NCBI GenBank assembly: GCA_900556615.1
Contig: USPP01000085.1
Span: 1-6,694, forward strand
Direction of reading: 5' to 3'
Origin: an uncultured Eubacteriales bacterium
GTDB taxonomy: Bacteria; Bacillota; Clostridia; Oscillospirales; CAG-272
Length of the DNA stretch: 6,694 nucleotides
Under the pieces are notes generated by a model. That model was not told the origin of the DNA. It was given only the letters and a program-made list of their open reading frames with translations, and did no database searches. The translations under genes and the position numbers were made by a program. Below, one piece after another: positions 1-6,033 of this stretch (within the stretch, counting starts at the first letter, position 1; each line of letters starts with the position of its first letter).

Positions 1-1
1 G

Positions 2-1453
2 TTATCGCTTGTCGCCGTAGCCTATTCCCCGAACACAACCTCGCAGAGCTTCATATGGACATCGATCAATCTTGCTGCGGCGACGGTGAACAGTAGTACG
101 GGAGTTGTCATAGGGACGGCAGCCGGAACTGCGACAATAACCGGAAGATGGTCTTACGATACTTCAAAGACGGTAACGTATACGGTGAATGTGACGGAGA
201 TTCCGAGCGGAACCTATTTTATTCAGAACCGTGAAACGGAGAAATATGTGCAGCCGGACAATGACGACGCGCCGAATTATTCCGTCGACGGCGGGATTAT
301 GGAGCAGATGGCATTTGACGGGGGAGATTATCAGAAATGGGTATTTACACATACGGGGGACGGATATTATAAGATAACCTCGAAGAAAAGCGGTTATGCG
401 ATTACAGTGCCGTCGGGGGAAGAAACCGCAGCGGATATTAATCTTATTCTTACAACCTATACGGGAACCAATAATCAGAAATGGAAAATAACCAAAACGA
501 CAAACGGTTCGTATAAGATCAAGGCAAAATCGTCGGAGAGCTATGCGGCGAAGGACCTTGTGCTGGATGTTCAGGCATATATTGTAACGCAGAATCTTAA
601 TATTCAGCAGAGAGAGTACCTTGATAACGATAGCTTCGGCGATGAGTGGTGGCTTGATACAATGTTGCCGGTATCCGGTTCGGAGATATCATATAATCCC
701 GATATATGGAATTTTCCGAATGTAGCAAATAACGTTGCACCTAATTGCTATTCCTATGCTTTGAATACACATATAAATCCTAAAACCAATCAAGTAGAGA
801 GAATGCAGCCGGGGGAATCCGTTGGATACGAATTAAGTGGAAACAATTTAAGTGCATCAACGGTGGTTTCTTATGTGCAAGCCGATGCATCAGCATATGG
901 ATTTGTGTTTGAAGTAATCGGGAAATACGATGTATGCCCATCTGGTTCCTATAAAGTAGCATTGGTGATAGCCCCAGGACAGGATTACCATTGGTATCGT
1001 CAGGATCCGGATGGTTATTGGTCTCATAAACGCGGATATCTATTGCCAACTCGGGAAGATGCTTCCGGATGTCCGATATATGATCCGGCTAAAGCCGATC
1101 GAGACTATTCGCAATTTCTGATGCCATGTAACTATTCTGAATTTGTAGGCTATTTTAAAGTAACGCCTATAAATAACCTTTTCTCAACCGCTGTTTCTTC
1201 GCCAATGACAGTAGAAGATTATGAAGCAAAAATCAATCAGCAGTGCGTTGCAGTCAAACCTTCAAGAGAAATAGCGAATATGATAGCAACAGGAATGTCC
1301 TATTCTCGGGTAACCGAATTGTTAGATACTCAAGGCCAGTTAATAACTTCCGGTTTATTTATTGTAGAATATGAATTGGACGATGGTGGTAAACTTACAG
1401 TTGAGTATGTAAGTGATTTAAATGGACAGTATGTGGTCGCATCAGTATGGTAG
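2..1453 (+). CDS. Secreted modular protein, 5'-partial: BIG2 Ig-like, ricin-like, putative cysteine-hydrolase domain, SmpA/BLIP-like C-terminus
   Basis: The reading frame is open from base 2, so the gene begins upstream; GTG 86 is internal to an Ig-like domain and is not the start. Residues here are counted from GTG 86. The first part, up to about residue 36, reads as a BIG2 domain (FIWTS, AATVNSSTGVV, GTATITG). Residues 41-190 look like a ricin-type beta-trefoil, with GTYFIQN and two QKW motifs (QKWVF, QKWKI). Residues 200-362 hold an unrecognised domain with NCYSYALN (Cys221), DYHWYRQD (His302) and WSHKRG. A Cys in an Asn-Cys helix start plus a later His suggests a papain/NlpC-like hydrolase, but this is inferred from motif pattern only. 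Residues 373-455 resemble a SmpA/BLIP-like alpha-beta module (ATGMSYSRVTELLD, then a strand-rich end). It is probably exported and wall- or glycan-associated, although the signal peptide lies outside the window. The lipoprotein gene follows 19 bases later, so the two are likely cotranscribed. GC drops from the BIG2/ricin part to the C-terminal part. Confidence 0.85.
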   Translation, partial: LSLVAVAYSPNTTSQSFIWTSINLAAATVNSSTGVVIGTAAGTATITGRWSYDTSKTVTYTVNVTEIPSGTYFIQNRETEKYVQPDNDDAPNYSVDGGIMEQMAFDGGDYQKWVFTHTGDGYYKITSKKSGYAITVPSGEETAADINLILTTYTGTNNQKWKITKTTNGSYKIKAKSSESYAAKDLVLDVQAYIVTQNLNIQQREYLDNDSFGDEWWLDTMLPVSGSEISYNPDIWNFPNVANNVAPNCYSYALNTHINPKTNQVERMQPGESVGYELSGNNLSASTVVSYVQADASAYGFVFEVIGKYDVCPSGSYKVALVIAPGQDYHWYRQDPDGYWSHKRGYLLPTREDASGCPIYDPAKADRDYSQFLMPCNYSEFVGYFKVTPINNLFSTAVSSPMTVEDYEAKINQQCVAVKPSREIANMIATGMSYSRVTELLDTQGQLITSGLFIVEYELDDGGKLTVEYVSDLNGQYVVASVW

Positions 1454-1457
1454 GAGT

Positions 1458-1462
1458 GGAGG
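1458..1462 (+). promoter_or_regulatory. Ribosome binding site of the first lipoprotein
   Basis: GGAGG lies 10 bases before ATG 1473. It settles the start: the in-frame ATG at 1422 lies inside the end of the upstream gene without such a site and would put extra polar residues before the signal peptide. The ATG at 1479 is 16 bases away, which is less favourable. Confidence 0.75.
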
Positions 1463-1472
1463 TAGTGTAGCC

Positions 1473-2120
1473 ATGACAATGAAAAAAATTATAGCAATCG
1501 TTAGCATTATGGTATCAGTCGGAATTTTGTTTGCTTGCGCAAAGCAGAAAGGCGTAACAGCACGTGATTTTTCGGTGGGAATGCAAATGACCGAGGTACA
1601 GAAGGAAATATATGACAATGATGTGTATGGTAGTTGGTATACTGCTCCCGACGGAGAAAAGAAGTACTGTTTTTTGGATTCATCAAAAAAGACGGTTATT
1701 ATGACAACGACAGAAGATCAAAAGACCGTTGCTTCGATTTCAGTCGAGGATCGACGGCGGTCGGATGAAGAAATTCTCAAGAGCGAAGGTTTGATACTTG
1801 GGGAATATATTGAAAAATTTGGAGCACCTGATGCTTCTCCGTTGTCGGGATTATATGGTTTAACCTTTTGGTCAAAGAGCGGGAATTATTATTTAGTATA
1901 TTTCTATCCGGATTATGATACATCGGATGGCGAATACCGTTCAGGTGATATCATTAATCTTACAGAAAAGGGGGAAAATACATTCAGCGCAAGCGAATCT
2001 TATTCTGTAACGGACAAAGGCGATGAAACGTCTAATTTGCCGGAGACCGAGGCGCCCGTGGTTGAGCCGTTGGATACGCCGGAAATTTTATGCAGCGATA
2101 CGATACCTGCGGAAGAATAG
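1473..2120 (+). CDS. Lipoprotein with two SmpA/BLIP-like repeats, putative partner of the upstream secreted protein
   Basis: The 215-residue product starts MTMKKIIAIV and has a hydrophobic segment ending in a lipobox (LFAC, Cys22), so it should be lipidated and anchored on the outer face of the membrane. Residues 29-82 (FSVGMQMTEVQKEI followed by a strand-rich stretch) and 104-148 (LILGEYIEKFGAP, then GLTFWSKSGNYYLVYF) look like two copies of the small alpha-beta unit found in SmpA/OmlA and beta-lactamase-inhibitor (BLIP) type proteins. The match is by pattern, not by search. Residues 180-215 are an acidic, proline-containing tail that is probably disordered. The upstream protein ends in a similar unit, so the two may interact; an inhibitor, immunity or chaperone role is a guess. 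The tail is much richer in GC than the rest of the gene (35 of 60 bases at 2041-2100 by hand count), which could mark a composite 3' end. It is confidently a lipoprotein, but its function is unknown. Confidence 0.8.
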   Translation: MTMKKIIAIVSIMVSVGILFACAKQKGVTARDFSVGMQMTEVQKEIYDNDVYGSWYTAPDGEKKYCFLDSSKKTVIMTTTEDQKTVASISVEDRRRSDEEILKSEGLILGEYIEKFGAPDASPLSGLYGLTFWSKSGNYYLVYFYPDYDTSDGEYRSGDIINLTEKGENTFSASESYSVTDKGDETSNLPETEAPVVEPLDTPEILCSDTIPAEE

Positions 2121-2130
2121 ATTGAATAAC

Positions 2131-2163
2131 GGAATCCCCCTCCTCCGGGAGGGGGGAATTTCC
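2131..2163 (+). terminator. GC-rich hairpin after cassette A, possible terminator or repeat
   Basis: CCCCCTCC (2136-2143) pairs with GGAGGGGG (2148-2155) around a four-base TCCG loop. The stem can be extended imperfectly by GGAA (2131-2134) with TTCC (2160-2163). It sits 10 bases after the lipoprotein stop, which suits a transcription end. However, only a TTT follows and no real U-run, so an intrinsic terminator is not certain. It also lies just before the point where the next gene begins in mid-domain, so it could instead be a short palindromic repeat or a recombination scar. Confidence 0.5.
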
Positions 2164-2219
2164 CGGTTGCTGTCGAATGTGGATAGGTATTGCCGAAAAA
2201 GAGCGGTTAAACTCCTTTG

Positions 2220-4646
2220 ATGTGCTATTCGACGCAGCTTCCGATGGAATGCCATATATTCAACAGCGTATGGTCGGAGAGTACGGTAAATTGGACGAAC
2301 ACCAGTCCGAACAACTATAATTCAGCGATATTGGATTCGCATACTGTGTATTATAGGAACGGAAATTACATTCCAGAGGGCAGCAGCTATTCCAACACCT
2401 ATGAATTTGATATACTGACGGCGGTGAGGGGCTGGAAGAGCGGCACCTATAATCAGTCGTCGGGAATTATATTCAAGACGACAAACGCGATTGAAACGGG
2501 AAGCGATTATATATCGGCGTGCTTCGCGTCATACGAGAGAAGCAGCAATAAGCCGAAGCTGTTTGTGACGTACAACGATACCGACTCAACGCTTACCGAT
2601 ACCAATATTGTAATAGATAAAGGAAGCAGTTATTCCTTGCGTTATATATGTCCTTCCGATGTAACGGTAAGCTTTTCAAGTTCGAACCCTTCAATAGCAT
2701 CCGTGTCTTCTTCCGGCGTTATAACGGCTAATAATTATGGCAGAATATCGGTTACCGTTTCCTTTTCACAAAACGGAAATGTGTTTAAAACCGTTTCCTG
2801 TATTGTATTTGTCGGGGAAGAAAGATATATATTTTTCAAATCGGACGGGAAAGCGCTTGCCGCGCAGGGGTATTCACTGAAAGCATTGTCATATGGTTCG
2901 GACGAAACTGCCATATCGTGGATATTTGTCAGCACTGGTGTGACAAATGAATATTATATCATTCCGCGGTATACACCCTATTGGGCGCTTGCAGCTGACG
3001 CTACCGGAAAGGTATATTTAACGTACTATGCGGGAACTGTCGGACAAAAGTGGAGGAATTATTCTCCCGGGAAACTGACTTTAAAAACGGCTTTAGAGGA
3101 TTCCTCAGTTGCAGGTATGAGTATGTATCGAAACGGAACATCATTTCAATTGTCCTCGGTAAATGATTCCAACATCACAATCCCGTTAGTACAGACTTTT
3201 GTTCCTGCTTCCGGTATTTCGTTAGATGATATGGTTTTGGGGAATAATACCTCGAATCAATATATCAGTTCGAAGCTATCTCCCGATAACGTAAGTTTTC
3301 CTACCGATACGGCATTTTTTAAATATACTTCCGGAAACAGCAATATTGTTTCTTTTGATGATCCCGACAGGAAAAACTATATGACGATAAACGGGACGGG
3401 ACGTACGACCGTAACGGTGGAGCATTTGATATACGGACTAACTGCTACAGCAGATGTTATTATCTATGATGCGACTGACTACAGAACGGATTTTGATGAA
3501 AATAATGTTATGTATATTGTATCGGGTAGTAAGTATATGGAAATACCGTCAGATCCGGAGTCATCTACACTGTACGGGAAGGGGTTGGACGATTATATAG
3601 ACGTAATTGTCAATCCGGTTAATACGGAATATTCCCATCAAATGTGGCGGTTTGCGGCATACGGTTCAACGCCCTACTATGTAATATGCAGTATGCACTC
3701 GGATAATCAGGTGTTGTATTGTTATTCGGATAACAGTATCTGTACATGGACTACAAGCGCATCTACATACGGGGAAAACTATCAGGAGCAGCTTCCTATG
3801 AAAGCACTGTGGGGAATTGTATACGATAGTACGTTAAAAAAGAATAAAATTGTTCCCGCATATGATACGACTAAAGCGTTGTATATTACCTCCGATAACG
3901 AGATAAAGGCAACCGCATCGTCCGCAATAACCGATTCCGGTTATATATGGTCGGCACAGTTGTACAATAATGATGCGGTTTGGGGTGGGAAATGCTGTGA
4001 AGTTTTGAGACCTTATGATGTAGTTGTTGCAGTGGACACCTTGAATAGTGGTTCTTATTTACTTGATACTAAGCGTTGGGGCGGAGGTACCAACATTGTT
4101 CCGTTTGAGAAAGTAAAACAAGCTGTTGAAAAATGGAATAATATATCATCAAGGGTAAAAATAACTTGTAAGGAATTAAAGGATGTTACAGATGATGAGA
4201 CTGTTCTGGCAGTAGTCGTTGATGGTGTGTATAATTCTTACAATGGAATGTTAGCCAGGATTGGCGCACCGGGATGTACAATTCCTGTTATAAACGGCAA
4301 GGAAGTTGAGGCAATAAACGGCAATATGGATAAAGATTGGGCGTTATCTAATATCTATATTTCTACAGACAGCATAGAAGAAGAGGGATATACAGTTTCC
4401 TATATTTTGGATATCATTACTCATGAAGTTGGGCATGCATTGAAGCTGAAACACAGTGTTGTGGAGGAAGAGTATATATATGATACTGCGTTGGAATACA
4501 GAAGAACTTTTCCATCTACCATGGCAGAAATCCGATCTCCCAATTCAAGGAATGATTATATTGATTCGCTTCATTATATAGCAGCAGATTATATTACAAA
4601 TTACGATAAATCGGCGTTGATATATAAATGGGAAAATTTTATTTGA
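2220..4646 (+). CDS. 5'-truncated modular protein with C-terminal metzincin-type zinc metallopeptidase
   Basis: The start is uncertain: TTG 2217 and ATG 2220 are adjacent, neither has a good ribosome binding site, and an in-frame TAA lies at 2208. Residues are counted from ATG 2220. Residues 1-118 are the second half of a DNRLRE domain (VWSESTVNWTN, FDILTAVRGWKSG, KPKLFVTY); the first half and any signal peptide are missing. Residues 124-198 look like a BIG2 Ig-like domain (SSNPSIASVSSSGVIT). Residues 200-328 resemble a ricin-like unit (GQKWRNY). Residues 330-417 are a second Ig-like domain, and 430-584 a second ricin-like unit (HQMWRF). Residues 600-808 form the peptidase: HEVGHALKLKH gives zinc ligands His735, His739 and His745 with catalytic Glu736, and PSTM (Met768) fits the Met-turn. 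The usual Gly of HExxHxxGxxH is Lys742. Family knowledge suggests extracellular proteolysis; the substrate is unknown. The lipoprotein gene follows 9 bases after the stop. The gene may be an orphan or silent cassette, or a decayed gene that still has a long intact frame. Confidence 0.8.
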   Translation: MCYSTQLPMECHIFNSVWSESTVNWTNTSPNNYNSAILDSHTVYYRNGNYIPEGSSYSNTYEFDILTAVRGWKSGTYNQSSGIIFKTTNAIETGSDYISACFASYERSSNKPKLFVTYNDTDSTLTDTNIVIDKGSSYSLRYICPSDVTVSFSSSNPSIASVSSSGVITANNYGRISVTVSFSQNGNVFKTVSCIVFVGEERYIFFKSDGKALAAQGYSLKALSYGSDETAISWIFVSTGVTNEYYIIPRYTPYWALAADATGKVYLTYYAGTVGQKWRNYSPGKLTLKTALEDSSVAGMSMYRNGTSFQLSSVNDSNITIPLVQTFVPASGISLDDMVLGNNTSNQYISSKLSPDNVSFPTDTAFFKYTSGNSNIVSFDDPDRKNYMTINGTGRTTVTVEHLIYGLTATADVIIYDATDYRTDFDENNVMYIVSGSKYMEIPSDPESSTLYGKGLDDYIDVIVNPVNTEYSHQMWRFAAYGSTPYYVICSMHSDNQVLYCYSDNSICTWTTSASTYGENYQEQLPMKALWGIVYDSTLKKNKIVPAYDTTKALYITSDNEIKATASSAITDSGYIWSAQLYNNDAVWGGKCCEVLRPYDVVVAVDTLNSGSYLLDTKRWGGGTNIVPFEKVKQAVEKWNNISSRVKITCKELKDVTDDETVLAVVVDGVYNSYNGMLARIGAPGCTIPVINGKEVEAINGNMDKDWALSNIYISTDSIEEEGYTVSYILDIITHEVGHALKLKHSVVEEEYIYDTALEYRRTFPSTMAEIRSPNSRNDYIDSLHYIAADYITNYDKSALIYKWENFI
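4422..4523 (+). other. Zinc site and Met-turn of the metzincin-type peptidase
   Basis: This stretch encodes the HEVGHALKLKHS helix and loop (4422-4457) and then, 23 residues after the third His, PSTM with the Met at 4521-4523. The spacing and order match the metzincin clan, including M10-like enzymes. The Gly that normally permits the turn between the second and third His is Lys here. The rest of the signature, including Glu736, is intact, so activity remains plausible. Confidence 0.75.
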
Positions 4647-4651
4647 GGTGG
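4645..4651 (+). promoter_or_regulatory. Ribosome binding site of the second lipoprotein, overlapping the peptidase stop codon
   Basis: GAGGTGG begins within the TGA stop (4644-4646) of the peptidase gene and lies 4 bases before ATG 4656. The overlap implies tight cotranscription and probable translational coupling of peptidase and lipoprotein. Confidence 0.7.
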
Positions 4652-4655
4652 TAAC

Positions 4656-5621
4656 ATGAAACGAATAATTTGGATTAGTTTTATAATGCTTGTTATTTCT
4701 GTAGCAGGGGCTTGCGTAAATAAACGAATTATGTCAGAGGCAGGAACAGCGGCAAGCACTTCTGTTTTACAGGAAACGATGGATTCGAAGGATTACGAAG
4801 AATCTGTATATGAAAAATGGCAAATGGATCAATATATTCAATATTGGAGTACATATGAAAATCCAAAGCTGAACGACGAGGTTAAGACATATGGTTATGA
4901 TAACAATGGAGAGTTGATTCTTCCTCTTTCAGAACTGGAACACTGTGAGGAAATTTTACCTCATCATGTGATAGCAACCCCCGCTATACCTAAGCCGATA
5001 TCCAATTGCTTTGTTGAGGGTACTGCTTATTATCAGATATACAGCAATAGCTTGCATCTTGTTGGATACGTTACGGATTTAATTTCTCACTGCACGCGGG
5101 AAGATATTTATATGGATCATGATGAAAAATACGGTTTGCCGGTGCAATGGTCTACGTATTATTCGGGTTATACTGAAACAAAATTTATGATTACCGATGT
5201 CATTGATGTTGGACGAAAAATTCCTGATTCAGAAAACCATTATGATTATTTGATCGGAAAGGAAATTACGATAAGGCAATTTGGTTATTGGTATTTTGAC
5301 GATAATGGAAATATGAAAAAGGAGGGTATTAATTTACGGTATACTTATGTTTTAAAACCAAACACCCCCGCCGTTATTGAGGTTTTTAATGAGTCTTGTT
5401 GCGAATGCAAAACGGGCGAGGAAATCTACCAACTGTTAACGGAGCTTCCGATATATGATAAACAGGTTATGGACTTTTATCCTGCTGAAAATCAAAAGGG
5501 AGAAGATATAACGAGTATAGAATTACTAAAGGATTATTTTATTGAGCTTGATAAAGAATATGGCGGTATATATCAGCCGTGGAGAAAGGCGAATGAGGTT
5601 AAGGAGCGTATCTCATTCTGA
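4656..5621 (+). CDS. Putative lipoprotein of unknown function, partner of the metallopeptidase gene
   Basis: The 321-residue product has a basic start (MKR), a hydrophobic segment and Cys20 in VAGAC. This is a usable but atypical lipobox, since Ala rather than Leu stands at -3. Residues 21-60 are polar and probably a linker. Residues 119-255 look like one beta-rich domain, with GTAYYQIY, LHLVGYVTDLI, TKFMITDVIDVG, GKEITIRQFGYWYF and LRYTYVLKP. This layout is common in Clostridia lipoproteins of unknown role, where a strand pair precedes a GKEITIRQ-like strand; I cannot name the family. A CCEC cluster (residues 248-251) follows, then a mixed helical end. The gene starts 9 bases after the peptidase stop with a strong ribosome binding site, so it is probably one operon with it. 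It does not resemble the cassette A lipoprotein. It may be an inhibitor, immunity protein or surface partner of the peptidase, but this rests on position only. Confidence 0.75.
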   Translation: MKRIIWISFIMLVISVAGACVNKRIMSEAGTAASTSVLQETMDSKDYEESVYEKWQMDQYIQYWSTYENPKLNDEVKTYGYDNNGELILPLSELEHCEEILPHHVIATPAIPKPISNCFVEGTAYYQIYSNSLHLVGYVTDLISHCTREDIYMDHDEKYGLPVQWSTYYSGYTETKFMITDVIDVGRKIPDSENHYDYLIGKEITIRQFGYWYFDDNGNMKKEGINLRYTYVLKPNTPAVIEVFNESCCECKTGEEIYQLLTELPIYDKQVMDFYPAENQKGEDITSIELLKDYFIELDKEYGGIYQPWRKANEVKERISF

Positions 5622-5926
5622 GGTTAGTTGATAGGCGTATAATGCGCTTTTCTGCGGTGGTGTGAAGCGATTCCCGAATTGAATAAGTCATAACCATCGG
5701 CTGAGCCGATGGTTATGACTATGTTAAGGCAACATCGCCGGAGGGATGGTTAACGCCTTTGCTGCGCATATGCTTGCATCTATTCCGTCATACTTCACAA
5801 ATCTGTCGGCGGAGGAGTCAATCACTCCTGTCTCCTCAATTGATATTGTATGACAAAAATCCGGCGGCGAAGCTGCACAACAATCATTGTGCGCTGTTGT
5901 CTTAAATTATAAATTGTATTTCGGTA
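5622..5926. other. Non-coding stretch rich in inverted repeats, candidate small non-autonomous repeat
   Basis: No convincing gene is visible on either strand. Besides the long palindrome at 5686-5720, it holds GTCATAC (5787-5793) facing GTATGAC (5848-5854). Inside that pair AGGAGT (5813-5818) faces ACTCCT (5824-5829). Further on, AGC-T-GCACAA (5871-5880) faces TTGTGC-GCT (5887-5895). Nested palindromes of this density between two transcription units suggest a MITE-like element or a structured 3' RNA. No transposase or clear target-site duplication is visible. Confidence 0.4.
5686..5720 (+). terminator. Perfect 17-base inverted repeat after cassette B, probable terminator or repeat
   Basis: AGTCATAACCATCGGCT (5686-5702) is repeated exactly in inverse at 5704-5720, which gives a 16-base-pair stem with a three-base loop. 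It lies 65 bases after the lipoprotein stop and before the promoter of the next gene, where a terminator is expected. No T-run follows on either strand, so it may not be a classical intrinsic terminator. A perfect palindrome of this length is also typical of dispersed repeats and of transposon ends. Confidence 0.55.
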
Positions 5927-5955
5927 TTGAATTGTTTACAAAAAATTGGTATAAT
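5927..5955 (+). promoter_or_regulatory. Sigma-A type promoter of the AraC-family gene
   Basis: TTGAAT (5927-5932) and TATAAT (5950-5955) are separated by exactly 17 bases, and TGG before the -10 gives an extended -10 element. Transcription should start near 5962, leaving a leader of about 72 bases before the TTG start. The spacer is AT-rich. Confidence 0.75.
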
Positions 5956-6006
5956 AGCTTAGATGATATGCAGTTGCTTGTCCATAGGTGAACAGTAAAA
6001 CCAATT
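5944..6006. promoter_or_regulatory. Possible operator: inverted repeat flanking the transcription start
   Basis: AATTGGT (5944-5950) touches the -10 element and ACCAATT (6000-6006) lies in the leader, forming a 7-base dyad around the predicted start. It could be a looped regulator site, for example for autoregulation, but a 7-base match in AT-rich DNA can arise by chance. Confidence 0.2.
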
Positions 6007-6021
6007 AACGGACACAGAAAG

Positions 6022-6027
6022 AAGGAA
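6022..6027 (+). promoter_or_regulatory. Ribosome binding site supporting a TTG start
   Basis: AAGGAA lies about 6 bases before TTG 6034. The frame has a TGA at 5989 and no ATG or GTG between it and the conserved cupin region, so this site decides the TTG start. The ATG at 6038 is out of frame and opens only eight codons. Confidence 0.65.
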
Positions 6028-6033
6028 TATCGG

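Noticed and set aside
86..88. GTG as the start of the first gene
   Set aside because: It lies inside a recognisable BIG2 domain and the frame is open back to the window edge, so the gene begins upstream.
164..1049. Minus-strand frames opposite the first gene (164-352 and 780-1049)
   Set aside because: Both lie opposite recognised domains of the plus-strand gene and have no start signals or motifs.
1422..1472. Upstream ATG extension of the first lipoprotein
   Set aside because: It overlaps the end of the preceding gene and would put 17 polar residues before the signal peptide, while GGAGG sits correctly for ATG 1473.
2037..2051. LPETE in the lipoprotein tail as a sortase signal
   Set aside because: The final residue is Glu, not Gly, and no hydrophobic segment or basic tail follows; the protein already has a lipobox.
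2023..2220. Arg-rich 65-codon frame across the lipoprotein end and the spacer
   Set aside because: Its composition is typical of an out-of-frame read; it overlaps a real gene and the GC hairpin and has no ribosome binding site or recognisable motif.
2169..2238. GCTGTCGAAT and ATTCGACGCAGC as an inverted repeat around the truncated start
   Set aside because: The match needs a two-base insertion and the arms are about 50 bases apart, so it is likely chance.
2735..2935. Minus-strand 66-codon frame opposite the metallopeptidase gene
   Set aside because: It is antisense to the Ig-like and ricin-like region and has no ribosome binding site or domain.
5622..6033. tRNA, CRISPR array or riboswitch in the long gap
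   Set aside because: There is no cloverleaf, no regularly spaced direct repeats and no riboswitch core that I can recognise.
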